Assembly (NCBI RefSeq): GCF_900187615.1
Contig: NZ_FYDO01000001.1
Span: forward strand, 186,001 to 250,000
Direction of reading: 5' to 3'
DNA length: 64,000 nucleotides
From: Pseudomonas sp. Irchel s3f7
Lineage (GTDB): Bacteria > Pseudomonadota > Gammaproteobacteria > Pseudomonadales > Pseudomonadaceae
Both the position numbers and the translations under genes were made by a program. Positions 27,989 to 36,849 of the stretch are shown one piece after another; position 1 is the first letter of the stretch; each line of letters opens with the position of its first letter. The notes under the pieces are model-generated. The model worked only from the letters and a program-made list of their open reading frames with translations, was not told the DNA's origin and did no database searches.

Positions 27989-28648
27989 TCAACTCGTGGG
28001 TTCAGCCGCACAACTCATCTGCCCCGAACCGGGGACCTGGAACAGTACGTCGCTACCGTTCTGCCAAAACCTGTAACTGCCCCTGACATCTTTACCCGCG
28101 TACTGGCCTCCCGGATTGCCGGGGGCCTGGGTAAGGGCGACCGAGTTGTTCGCCCATGCCAGGAACACCACGCCCGGCTCGACGGTAAAGAAGGTCGCTG
28201 CAACGAGCGCGTTCAAGCCTGCGCAACGGAAGGCCAGCGGACCCTCGGTCTGCCGGCTTGGATCCTTGGTCCTCGCAATGGCCGAGCCCTGGCGCAGTTG
28301 ATGGGCGCGCTCGGCATAACTGCGGATCGTACACGTCTTTATGTCTGCCTGGGTGCCGCACTGGTTTCGGGTGGCAATCCAGAACCGTTGGTCGATTTCG
28401 ACCTTGTCCGGGGGCGGAACAGAGCGTTGGTCCGTGAGCGCCAGCTGATACAACCGCGACAGTTCCAGATCCATCTGTGCCAGTCGAGCGTCCTGGCAGA
28501 CAAGCTTCTCGACCGGCAAACGGGCTGTCGCGCAGTCGAAGCTGGTCTTGAAGGTGGGGGCACGCTTGGCGGCAACCGCACTTAGGCTCACCGAAGCGCA
28601 TGCAGCGGCGGCGAGGAGGGAGACCAGCAATGGTGTGACCTTTAACAT
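27989..28648 (-). CDS. LprI-like and MliC-like two-domain periplasmic protein
   Basis: A 219-residue secreted protein with a signal peptide (about 1-26). Residues about 35-120 match the LprI/DUF1311 pattern: FDCATARLPVEKLVCQDARL and later cysteines in RNQCGTQADIKTC with a YAERAHQLR helix. Residues about 135-215 resemble the MliC lysozyme-inhibitor fold: FRCAGL, short beta strands, SVALTQAPGNPGGQYAG and a closing cysteine. Both domain types are linked to inhibition of C-type lysozyme, so a role in resisting host or predator lysozyme is reasonable but inferred. It follows a small lipoprotein gene by 26 nt on the same strand. Confidence 0.75.
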   Translation of the reverse strand: MLKVTPLLVSLLAAAACASVSLSAVAAKRAPTFKTSFDCATARLPVEKLVCQDARLAQMDLELSRLYQLALTDQRSVPPPDKVEIDQRFWIATRNQCGTQADIKTCTIRSYAERAHQLRQGSAIARTKDPSRQTEGPLAFRCAGLNALVAATFFTVEPGVVFLAWANNSVALTQAPGNPGGQYAGKDVRGSYRFWQNGSDVLFQVPGSGQMSCAAEPTS

Positions 28649-28674
28649 GTCGGTTTTACTCGCGGCCCATAAAA

Positions 28675-28899
28675 TCAGTCTTCCTGACGAATCGTAGCCA
28701 CTTCATCGGACCTGACCTTTACCGTCGCTCCGGAAATATCCTCGAACTCGTAGAAGCCGTCTTTGGTCTTGGTTTTCGGCATGTCCTTGGTCAAATACTG
28801 GGTGCCGTTCTGCAGGGTTACGACGGTTGGCGTCGAGCAACCGGCCAACGCCAGAATAGCGGCTATTGCCAAGGGTAGACCCAGAGTCTTGATGTTCAT
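28675..28899 (-). CDS. YgdI/YgdR-type small lipoprotein (DUF903)
   Basis: A 74-residue lipoprotein: lipobox LAGC (Cys21), then a short SH3-like domain with VVTLQNGTQYLTKDMPKT and FYEFEDISG segments characteristic of DUF903. It should be an outer-membrane-anchored protein of unknown role. The second of two in-frame ATGs (28899) is chosen because GGAG lies 8 nt upstream of it and only 2 nt from the first. First gene of a probable two-gene unit with the LprI/MliC-like gene. Confidence 0.88.
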   Translation of the reverse strand: MNIKTLGLPLAIAAILALAGCSTPTVVTLQNGTQYLTKDMPKTKTKDGFYEFEDISGATVKVRSDEVATIRQED

Positions 28900-29108
28900 G
28901 TTCATCTCTCCTGCGTAAAGGAAACAGCGCGGCCAGTCCGATCCGCTGCAGCGCTATCGCGATTGGTGTCGTGGATCGGATGAAAGTTCTCCCATCCTGA
29001 AAATATAGCGGACTGTGCTGCCATTGATCCTTTTCCGTTTGCACCGGACTGAGTGAAACTGGTATCTGTATGCATAACCAGTACTCGATAGCCTTGGCCC
29101 GATGACCC

Positions 29109-30761
29109 GTGACTGCAAACCCTCTTAACGATCCGTTCTATTACCTCAACAACTTCATGCAAGTGCTTGATTGGCTTGAGCTTCGCTACGCCGATGTGCT
29201 GAGCGTCGAGGAGCAGTCCTTCATTGGCGATTTCAAACGCTTGCCCCGTGAATCGAAGGCACTCCTGGTCAGGATGGTGATGCGCAAAGGCATTCACTTC
29301 AGGGCGAGCAAACTGCATTACGACGAAATCGGTGATATCGACACCGCAGCCGGACCACTGCTTGAACTGGGGTGGGTCGATGAACACATGCCGTTGTCGA
29401 TCGATACGCTGTTCGAGGTGCTGCTCAAGGCGGAAATCCTCCAGTGTTTCAGCGCTGCCATCGACCAGCCCAAGGGCAAAAAAACCGATTGGCTGCCTGC
29501 ATTGCGCGAACAGTTCCCGCAAACGCAAAGCTTCAACGACTGGTGCCCGTCTCTGGAGGAGCGCTTGTTCAGCCTGACCATCATGGGCCTGTGCGATCGA
29601 CTGCGCTTGATGTTTTTCGGCAATCTTTATCAGGACTGGTCGGAGTTCGTGTTGGCCGACCTCGGTGTCTACACCTACGAAAAAGTCGAGTTCTGCGCAG
29701 ATTCACGGGGCTTGCGCAGCCGTGACGATGTGGATGCCTGCCTGCTGCTGCACGACTATCAGCAACAGTTCGAGGCCGCAGAGGCGCTGGACGAAGTGGT
29801 TGAACGGATTTCGGGGTTGGTGTTGGACAACCCCTGGCTGCAACGACGACGTGGCAAGCTGCTGTTCCAGATGGCCCAACACTGTGAACGCATTGCGGAT
29901 TTCTCCACGGCCTTGAACCTGTACCGCCAATGTAGCTATCCCGGCGCACGCGCTCGGTTGATTCGGGTGCTGGAACGCTGCGGTGAATTCCAGTTGGCCC
30001 TGGAACTGGCGACGCGAGCCGAACAGGCGCCGGAAAGTGCCGCCGAACAACAGCAAATGCTCCGCGTGTTGCCCAGGTTACGTCGCAAGCTCGGCGGGCC
30101 GCCGATAAAACGCGCGTCACCTCGGTCCATGCAGCGGCTGGATCTGCAATTGCCCAGAGGCGAACCGGCGTTGTCGGTGGAGTTTCATGTTCAGGCGCAT
30201 TTGTCGGAAGAAACGGCGCCGGTGCATTACGTCGAAAACAGCCTGATCAATTCGCTGTTCGGGCTGCTGTGCTGGCCGGCGATTTTTGCGCCGTTGCCGG
30301 GGGCCTTTTTCAACCCGTTCCAGCGCGGGCCCGTGGATTTGCTGAACGAAGACTTCCATGGCCGTCGGGCAGCGTTGTTTCAGGCGTGCCTTGATGAACT
30401 CGACGACGGGCGTTACCGCCAGACCATTCGCGAACGCTATGCCAGCAAATGGGGCGTGCAGTCGCCGTTCGTGTTCTGGAGCGTGCTCAGCGAAGAACTG
30501 CTCGAACAGGCTCTGGACTGCTTGCCTGCCGAGCACCTCAAACACTGGTTCAACCGCCTGTTGCTGGACATCAAGGCCAACCGTGCCGGCATGCCGGACC
30601 TGATCCAGTTCTGGCCGCAGGAAAAGACCTACCGCATGATCGAGGTCAAGGGGCCGGGGGATCGACTTCAGGACAACCAGGTTCGCTGGCTCGAATTCTG
30701 CCATGAACACCAGATGCCGATTGCCGTCTGCTATGTGCAATGGGCGGAGCCGGACACTTGA
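29109..30761 (+). CDS. FAN1-type structure-specific nuclease (VRR-NUC)
   Basis: A 550-residue FAN1-family nuclease. The C-terminal VRR-NUC domain carries the PD-(D/E)XK residues: Asp497 in AGMPDLIQF, Glu512 and Lys514 in IEVKGPGD, followed by a conserved Gln/Trp helix. Upstream is the helical SAP/TPR-like region of bacterial FAN1 (about 160-350). The P. aeruginosa homologue cuts 5' flaps and unhooks interstrand crosslinks. Start is GTG at 29109. Its stop overlaps the TTG start of a helicase-nuclease (TTGA), so the two are translationally coupled and very probably act in one repair pathway. Confidence 0.92.
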   Translation: MTANPLNDPFYYLNNFMQVLDWLELRYADVLSVEEQSFIGDFKRLPRESKALLVRMVMRKGIHFRASKLHYDEIGDIDTAAGPLLELGWVDEHMPLSIDTLFEVLLKAEILQCFSAAIDQPKGKKTDWLPALREQFPQTQSFNDWCPSLEERLFSLTIMGLCDRLRLMFFGNLYQDWSEFVLADLGVYTYEKVEFCADSRGLRSRDDVDACLLLHDYQQQFEAAEALDEVVERISGLVLDNPWLQRRRGKLLFQMAQHCERIADFSTALNLYRQCSYPGARARLIRVLERCGEFQLALELATRAEQAPESAAEQQQMLRVLPRLRRKLGGPPIKRASPRSMQRLDLQLPRGEPALSVEFHVQAHLSEETAPVHYVENSLINSLFGLLCWPAIFAPLPGAFFNPFQRGPVDLLNEDFHGRRAALFQACLDELDDGRYRQTIRERYASKWGVQSPFVFWSVLSEELLEQALDCLPAEHLKHWFNRLLLDIKANRAGMPDLIQFWPQEKTYRMIEVKGPGDRLQDNQVRWLEFCHEHQMPIAVCYVQWAEPDT

Positions 30762-33037
30762 GCTACAGCATTGCGGTACGGGCGCTGTGTGAGTTCACAG
30801 CCAAGGTCGGCGACCTCGATCTGCGTTTCACTCCGTCACCGACAGCGCTGGAAGGCATTGTCGGGCATCGCACGGTGGCGTCTCGTCGCAGTGATAGCTA
30901 TCAAAACGAAGTGGCCCTTGAAGGATGCTTTCAGACATTGACCGTCAAGGGCAGGGCGGACGGCTATGACCCGGCGCAAAACTGCCTGGAAGAGGTCAAG
31001 ACCTACCGTGGCGACTTGAGCAAGCAACCCGCCAACCACCGGGAGTTGCACTGGGCCCAGGTGAAAATCTACGGTTGGCTGATGTGCCGAAAACTCGATC
31101 TGGCACACATCAATCTGGCGCTGGTGTATTTCGATATCGTCAGCGAGAAGGAAACCTGTCTGGCCGAAGCGTTTGGCGCCGATGAGCTGCAAGCGTTTTT
31201 CGAGGCGCATTGCGCGCGGTTCCTGCATTGGGCCGAGCAGGAGATGGCCCATCGCGAAAGGCGCAATCGGGCGGCGCAACAGTTGACCTTTCCCCATGCC
31301 GACTTTCGACCGGGGCAGCGTCACCTCGCCGAGTCGGTGTACAAGGCCGTCAGCACCGGCCGCTGCCTGATGGCCCAGGCCCCAACAGGAATCGGCAAAA
31401 CCCTTGGTACGTTATTTCCCATGCTCAAGGCTATGGCGCCGCAGGAACTGGACAAGGTGTTTTTTCTCACGGCGAAGACCCCGGGGCGAAAATTGGCACT
31501 GGATGCCGCCCAGGTGATTCTTGAAGGCGTCGATGCGCCACCCTTGCGGGTTTTGGAAATGATCGCCCGGGACAAGGCCTGTGAACACCCGGACAAGGCC
31601 TGTCATGGCGAATCCTGTCCGCTGGCTCGCGGCTTCTATGATCGTCTGCCGGCGGCGCGTCAGGCCGCCAGCCAGTTGAGCCTGTTGAACCAGGGGGCCT
31701 TGCGCGAAGTCGCCCTGGCGCACGATGTCTGCCCGTATTATCTGAGTCAGGAAATGGCGCGATGGGCGGACGTCGTGGTTGCCGACTACAACTACTACTT
31801 CGATTTCAGCGCTTTGCTGTTCGGATTGGCGCAGGCCAATAACTGGAAAGTCGCGGTGCTGGTCGACGAGGCTCACAACCTGGTGGAGCGTGGTCGCCAG
31901 ATGTACAGCGCCAGCCTTGATCAAGCAGCACTCAATGACGTGCGAAAATCGGCACCCGAAGCACTGAAAAAGCCTTTGCAACGGGTCAATCGTGAATGGA
32001 ATGCGCTGCATAACCTGCAAATCGGCATCTATCAGGCCTATGACAAGGCCCCGGAAAAACTGCTTCAGGCATTGTCTTCGTGCAGCGCCAGCATTGGCGA
32101 CTATCTGAACGATCACCCCCTGGGACTCGATAGCGCACTGCAAAGCTTCTATTTCGACATCCTGCAATTTGGCCGGGTGGCCGAGTTGTTCGATGAGCAG
32201 TTTCTGTTCGATATCAGCAAGCGCGATCTCGACCGCAAACGCCCGCTCTCGCAGTTGTGTTTACGCAACGTGGTGCCTGCGGGGTTTATCCGTCCCCGCC
32301 TGACCGCTGCCCGCAGTACCGTGCTGTTTTCCGCGACCCTCAGCCCCCGACACTATTACGCCGATTTGCTGGGTACCCCGGCAGACACGGTGTGCATCGA
32401 CGTTGAATCACCGTTTCACGCCGACCAACTGCAAGTACACATCGTCAGCCAGATCTCCACGCGGTTCGTTCACCGCCAGTCATCCCTTGAACCGATAGTG
32501 GCGCTGATCGCCAGGCAGTTCACCGAACGTCCCGGCAATTACCTGGCGTTTTTCAGCAGCTTCGATTATTTGCAGCAGGTGGCGCAGTTGCTGGGCGAGA
32601 GGCATCCGCATATCAAGTTATGGTCGCAGTCCCGAGGCATGGCGGAAGAGCAACGCCAGCAGTTTCTCGACCAGTTCAGCGCCGACGGTCAAGGCGTCGG
32701 TTTCGCGGTGCTCGGCGGGGCGTTCGGAGAAGGTATTGATTTGCCCGGTGCGAGGCTGATCGGTGCGTTCATTGCCACCTTGGGGCTGGCACAACTCAAC
32801 CCGGTCAATGAACAGTTGAAACATCGTATGGCGGCGATCTTCGGTGCCGGTTACGACTACACCTACCTGTTTCCCGGTGTGCAGAAAGTGGTTCAGGCGG
32901 CGGGGCGGGTGATTCGCACCCAGCAGGATCAAGGGGTGGTGATGTTGATTGATGACCGCTTTGGCGAGGGCAAGGTCAGGCAGTTGTTGCCCCGTTGGTG
33001 GTCGATTTCTACTTCGCCTCTTTACCCTGCGATGTGA
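30758..33037 (+). CDS. XPD/DinG-like Fe-S helicase with N-terminal RecB/Cas4-like nuclease domain
   Basis: About 759 residues in two parts. Residues about 60-110 show the RecB/Cas4 nuclease pattern: Asp68 in KGRADGY, Glu79-Val-Lys81 in LEEVKTYRG and Gln101 in HWAQVKIYGW. Residues about 190-755 form a superfamily 2 Rad3/XPD helicase. Walker A is APTGIGKT (Lys214) and the DEAH box is at 370-373. Four cysteines (275, 282, 287, 325) between them would bind a 4Fe-4S cluster; motif VI-like QAAGRVIRTQQD is near the end. Start TTG 30758 is chosen because GGAG lies 8 nt upstream and it overlaps the nuclease stop. Likely repairs DNA with the FAN1 partner. Confidence 0.9.
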   Translation: MSYSIAVRALCEFTAKVGDLDLRFTPSPTALEGIVGHRTVASRRSDSYQNEVALEGCFQTLTVKGRADGYDPAQNCLEEVKTYRGDLSKQPANHRELHWAQVKIYGWLMCRKLDLAHINLALVYFDIVSEKETCLAEAFGADELQAFFEAHCARFLHWAEQEMAHRERRNRAAQQLTFPHADFRPGQRHLAESVYKAVSTGRCLMAQAPTGIGKTLGTLFPMLKAMAPQELDKVFFLTAKTPGRKLALDAAQVILEGVDAPPLRVLEMIARDKACEHPDKACHGESCPLARGFYDRLPAARQAASQLSLLNQGALREVALAHDVCPYYLSQEMARWADVVVADYNYYFDFSALLFGLAQANNWKVAVLVDEAHNLVERGRQMYSASLDQAALNDVRKSAPEALKKPLQRVNREWNALHNLQIGIYQAYDKAPEKLLQALSSCSASIGDYLNDHPLGLDSALQSFYFDILQFGRVAELFDEQFLFDISKRDLDRKRPLSQLCLRNVVPAGFIRPRLTAARSTVLFSATLSPRHYYADLLGTPADTVCIDVESPFHADQLQVHIVSQISTRFVHRQSSLEPIVALIARQFTERPGNYLAFFSSFDYLQQVAQLLGERHPHIKLWSQSRGMAEEQRQQFLDQFSADGQGVGFAVLGGAFGEGIDLPGARLIGAFIATLGLAQLNPVNEQLKHRMAAIFGAGYDYTYLFPGVQKVVQAAGRVIRTQQDQGVVMLIDDRFGEGKVRQLLPRWWSISTSPLYPAM

Positions 33038-33179
33038 GCGATCCCATGGCCTGTCTACACTCCGATTGACCGCGACAACCAGGTGAAGACTTTCATGCGA
33101 GTTACCGTTCGCGGTTAATCGAGCTTTCCAATTTGGTGGTTTGTCGCATACTCCACAGAAACAATCAGGTGGCGCATCC

Positions 33180-35099
33180 ATGAGTGAAGATCGAACCAGG
33201 TCCAACGCAATCGACGACAGTCGCTTTCGACTGCTGATCGATGCAGTGATCGACTACGCGATCTACATGATTGATCCCGATGGCATCATCACCAGCTGGA
33301 ACGCTGGCGCCAGGCGTTTCAAGGGCTATGAAGAAGCCGAGATTCTCGGCCAGCATTTCTCGCGTTTTTATACCGAAGACGATCGCCGTGCCGGGTTGCC
33401 CCAGCGCGCGCTTGACACGGCTCTCACTGAAGGGCGTTTCGAAGGTGAGGGCTGGCGGGTGCGCAAGGACGGCACGCACTTTTGGTCCCATGTGGTGATC
33501 GACCCGATTCGCGACTCGTCGGGCACCTTGCTGGGGTTCGCCAAGATCACTCGGGACCTGACCGACCGCAAAATGGCCGAAGAAGTGCTCAAGCAAAGCG
33601 AGCAACAGTTTCGCCTGCTGGTGCAAAGCGTGACGGACTATGCGATCTACATGCTTGCCCCGGATGGACGGCTGACCAACTGGAATCCGGGGGCTCAGCG
33701 CATCAAGGGCTATTTTCCCGAGGAGGTCATCGGCCAGCATTTTTCGATGTTCTACACCCCCGAGGACCGCGCTGCCGGCGAGCCGCAACGCACGCTGGAG
33801 GTCGCTGTTCGAGAGGGGCGCTTTGAAAACAAAGGCTGGCGGGTGCGCAAGGACGGTACGCGGTTCCTCGCCCATGTGGTCGTGGACCCGATCTGGGGCG
33901 ACACCGGGACCTTGCTCGGGTTTGCCAAGATTACCCGGGATATCACCGAAGTCACGCAAGCCCAACAAGCACTCGAGACCACTCGCGAAGCGCTGTTCCA
34001 GGCGCAGAAAATGCAGGCAATCGGTCAGCTCAGCGGCGGGATCGCCCATGACTTCAATAATCTGCTGACGGTGATCCTCGGCAATCTGGAAATCGTGCGC
34101 AAACGCGTGACAGACGATTCAAAACTCATCCGCCTGATCGACAACGCAACCCAAGGCGCCTTGCGAGGCGTTTCCCTGACCCAGCGAATGCTGGCCTTTG
34201 CCAGGCGACAGGAACTCAAATCCGAACCGGTACAGCTGCCAAAGCTGATCGAAGGTATTTCCGGACTGTTGCGCAGTTCGCTGGGGCCTTCTGTGGAAGT
34301 CGAGATCCGTTTTCCAAGGGATCTGGAGCCCGTGCTGGCTGACGTCAATCAGTTGGAACTGGCCGTGCTCAATCTGGCGACCAACGCCCGGGATGCGATG
34401 CCCCTCGGCGGAAAAATCCTGATCAGTGCAAGAACAGAGGAGGTCGCTGAAAGCAGCCGTTCATCCCTGGCAGTTGGGCGCTATGTCTGCCTGGATGTGA
34501 CCGATACCGGGGAGGGCATGGACGAAGTCACGCTGGCCTCTGCGATGGATCCGTTCTTTACCACCAAGGGTGTCGGCAAAGGCACAGGGCTCGGACTGTC
34601 GATGGTGCATGGGTTCATTGAGCAACTGGGTGGGCGCTTTATCCTCAAAAGCCGGAAGGACTTTGGCACGACCGCCGAGCTCTGGTTGCCGGTTGCCACC
34701 AACGGCTCTGCCGCCAAACCGGCGGTGCAGGAGGCGGCCATTACGGTGCCTCGCCTGTGTGTGCTGGTGGTGGACGATGACAGCCTGGTACTGACCAGTA
34801 CGAGCCTGTTGCTGGAGGACTTGGGACACCGGGTCGTCAGTGCCGCTTCCGGGGCCCGGGCTCTGGAGCTGTTCGACAGCGAACCGGATATCAATCTGGT
34901 CATCACCGACATGGCCATGCCGCAGATGAGTGGTGCGCAACTGGCCCACGCCATCCGCCTGATGAATCCTGCGTTGCCAATCATCCTCGCTACCGGTTAT
35001 GCCGAGCGCCTTGAGGGGTTTGCGGCTCATTTACCCCGGCTGTCCAAACCGTTTACCCAGCTCAACCTGGTGGAAATCATCGCCCGGGCGATGAAGTGA
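33180..35099 (+). CDS. Hybrid sensor histidine kinase with two PAS domains and receiver
   Basis: A 639-residue soluble hybrid kinase. Two tandem PAS domains (about 15-135 and about 140-260) are close copies of each other, sharing DYAIYM, DG-I/L-T-W and GWRVRKDGT segments. A HisKA domain with the phospho-accepting His290 (GGIAHDFNNLLTVI), a HATPase domain (N, G1 DTGEGMD, GTGLGLS) and a C-terminal receiver with Asp577 (VITDMAMP) follow. There is no membrane helix, so the signal is cytosolic (redox, light or a small ligand); the usual flavin-binding cysteine of LOV (NCRFLQ) is not seen. Start 33180 has AGGTGG 7 nt upstream. Its 3' end overlaps the convergent antiporter by 23 nt. Output partner unknown. 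Confidence 0.93.
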   Translation: MSEDRTRSNAIDDSRFRLLIDAVIDYAIYMIDPDGIITSWNAGARRFKGYEEAEILGQHFSRFYTEDDRRAGLPQRALDTALTEGRFEGEGWRVRKDGTHFWSHVVIDPIRDSSGTLLGFAKITRDLTDRKMAEEVLKQSEQQFRLLVQSVTDYAIYMLAPDGRLTNWNPGAQRIKGYFPEEVIGQHFSMFYTPEDRAAGEPQRTLEVAVREGRFENKGWRVRKDGTRFLAHVVVDPIWGDTGTLLGFAKITRDITEVTQAQQALETTREALFQAQKMQAIGQLSGGIAHDFNNLLTVILGNLEIVRKRVTDDSKLIRLIDNATQGALRGVSLTQRMLAFARRQELKSEPVQLPKLIEGISGLLRSSLGPSVEVEIRFPRDLEPVLADVNQLELAVLNLATNARDAMPLGGKILISARTEEVAESSRSSLAVGRYVCLDVTDTGEGMDEVTLASAMDPFFTTKGVGKGTGLGLSMVHGFIEQLGGRFILKSRKDFGTTAELWLPVATNGSAAKPAVQEAAITVPRLCVLVVDDDSLVLTSTSLLLEDLGHRVVSAASGARALELFDSEPDINLVITDMAMPQMSGAQLAHAIRLMNPALPIILATGYAERLEGFAAHLPRLSKPFTQLNLVEIIARAMK

Positions 35100-36438
35100 C
35101 ACGGCGCTTGCGCCGCTCGTAGCGGGCCAGCATCGGCTGGGTGCTGATGCCATGTACCAGAATGCTCAGCGCCACGACCGAGAGCGTGATATCGGCGCAT
35201 AACGTCGCGACCGACGGCATCAAGTCATGGTTCAACGCATAGAACAGGTAGTAAAAACTACCGATGCCGCGGATACCGAACCAGCCGATCAGCAGGCGTT
35301 GCGGGCCATCGATCAACCGGCCCCACGGCATCAGCGCGACGCTCAGGGGGCGGATTATCCCGAACAACACCAGCGCAATCACCAGGGCTCGCCAGTCCCA
35401 GTGGGTGATCAGCACCACCCCCAGCAGCGTCACCAGAAACACTTCCATGGCGCGCTCCACCAAGCTGCCAAATGAAAGCATATCGCCCATCATGATCCCG
35501 GCCGCAACCTGAGATTCCTCAAGGTTGTCGACGTCACCGTGCACCGCGTCCTCGGGTTCGACGTTCTGATGGCCTACCACCGCTTTAACCAGATGCTCCG
35601 CCGGTGTGTGGGCATCGCCCGCTGTCCTGACCTCGGCCTGACGCAACCCCAGGCCAGCGGCAAACACCGAGAGAAAACCGTAGCCCTGAATCGCTTCGGC
35701 CACGACATAGGCCAAGGCAATCAGGGCAAGGGCCAGGTAATCATTGGGCGAGAAGGTGCTGTCGGCATTCCTGATGCGCATGAACAGCGTAAGGCGGCCA
35801 ATGCCGCGCCCCATCCAGTACCCGGTCAGCAAACCTGCGGGCAATGCCCACAACAGTTGCTTCAATGCCCAGTTATCAAGCCAGGCGTACGTGTCGCCGC
35901 TGTGCTGCATAAGCAGCAACCCGAGGATGACAAAGGGGAAGGCGATCCCGTCGTTGAGACCAGCCTCGCCCGTCAGCCCGAACCGTACCGTATCGTAGTC
36001 CTTGGCATCGTTGACCTGCACCAGTGAGGCCAGCACCGGGTCGGTGGGCGCCAGGATCGCCCCGATCAACAGCGACGGTCCCCACGGTAATGCAAAACCG
36101 AAGTGCAGCAATAAGCCGACACCGATAATGGTCAGGACCATCACCGGTCCCGCCAGGATGAATGCCACTCGCCATCGAAGGTCGCGAAGGGGCAAGCGCA
36201 GTTTCAAGCCGCAGACAAACAGTGAAAAAAGCACGGCGACTTCGGACAGATGCTCCATCCAGAACGCCGCTTCCTTGATATCGAGCCTGAGCAATCCCAG
36301 CCCAGTCGGCCCAATAACCACACCCAGCACCAGGCAGACCGCGGAAGTGGTCACCGGCAGCCAGCGCAGGTAAGACGATGTCAGTGCCAGTGTCAGCAAC
36401 ACCGCACCCAACACCGCCACCCAGGCGGTGAAGTCCAT
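35077..36438 (-). CDS. CPA1-family Na+(K+)/H+ antiporter
   Basis: A 453-residue cation/proton antiporter with 12-13 predicted membrane helices. The CPA1 signatures are visible: GAILAPTDPVLASLV (helix 5 region) and LTGEAGLNDGIAFPFV (the GExxxND ion-binding helix). The loop near residues 270-320 is hydrophilic and rich in Glu/Asp/His. It exchanges Na+ or K+ for H+ at the inner membrane for pH and salt balance. ATG at 36438 directly overlaps the stop of a 61-residue gene by 1 nt, implying coupling. Convergent overlap with the PAS kinase. Confidence 0.93.
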   Translation of the reverse strand: MDFTAWVAVLGAVLLTLALTSSYLRWLPVTTSAVCLVLGVVIGPTGLGLLRLDIKEAAFWMEHLSEVAVLFSLFVCGLKLRLPLRDLRWRVAFILAGPVMVLTIIGVGLLLHFGFALPWGPSLLIGAILAPTDPVLASLVQVNDAKDYDTVRFGLTGEAGLNDGIAFPFVILGLLLMQHSGDTYAWLDNWALKQLLWALPAGLLTGYWMGRGIGRLTLFMRIRNADSTFSPNDYLALALIALAYVVAEAIQGYGFLSVFAAGLGLRQAEVRTAGDAHTPAEHLVKAVVGHQNVEPEDAVHGDVDNLEESQVAAGIMMGDMLSFGSLVERAMEVFLVTLLGVVLITHWDWRALVIALVLFGIIRPLSVALMPWGRLIDGPQRLLIGWFGIRGIGSFYYLFYALNHDLMPSVATLCADITLSVVALSILVHGISTQPMLARYERRKRRVTSSPGR

Positions 36439-36623
36439 CAACTGACTGTAGCGCGCAGGGACTCAGGGGTAAGCACGTTGAGCGCGGTAAACCCGATGCA
36501 TTGATTGACCGTGGGCATGGACTCAAAGGTACGTGACATCCAGCGATGAGCTTCCTCTTCCTGGCGAATATCCGTCCAGACGAAGTTCGGTTGAGTGAAC
36601 AGCTTGAAGACGGGCGCGGACAT
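36438..36623 (-). CDS. Small hypothetical protein coupled to the antiporter
   Basis: A 61-residue protein without membrane helix or signal: MSAPVFKLFTQPNFVW, then an acidic/basic helix (TDIRQEEEAHRWMSR) and a short tail. A textbook ribosome site (GGAGG, 5 nt spacer) precedes the ATG and the stop overlaps the antiporter start by 1 nt, so it is almost certainly translated. I do not recognise the family. It could be a regulatory subunit or simply a leader cistron for the antiporter. Confidence 0.65.
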   Translation of the reverse strand: MSAPVFKLFTQPNFVWTDIRQEEEAHRWMSRTFESMPTVNQCIGFTALNVLTPESLRATVS

Positions 36624-36731
36624 GACGACCTCCAGGTATCAAGACCTATAGGGTGTTGAGCCCTGGAGGTCGCCACGGGTTCAATTATTCCACCGCGTAA
36701 CAGCATCGATTTAATGACACACACAAGAACC

Positions 36732-36820
36732 TGTAGGAGCAAGCTTGCTCGCGAAAGTGGTGTGTCAATCAACAAAAATGTTGACTGTGATACCGCCATC
36801 GCGAGCAAGCTTGCTACAGG
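36732..36820. repeat. Inverted REP pair
   Basis: TGTAGGAGCAAGCTTGCTCGCGA at the left is split here for length: TGTAGGAGCAAGC then TTGCTCGCGA. Its inverted partner TCGCGAGCAAGCTTGCTACA lies at 36799-36818. About 45 nt separate them. A run of eight or more G follows. Confidence 0.85.
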
Positions 36821-36849
36821 GGGGGGGTAGCGGGGGGCTTCGGGGAGAA

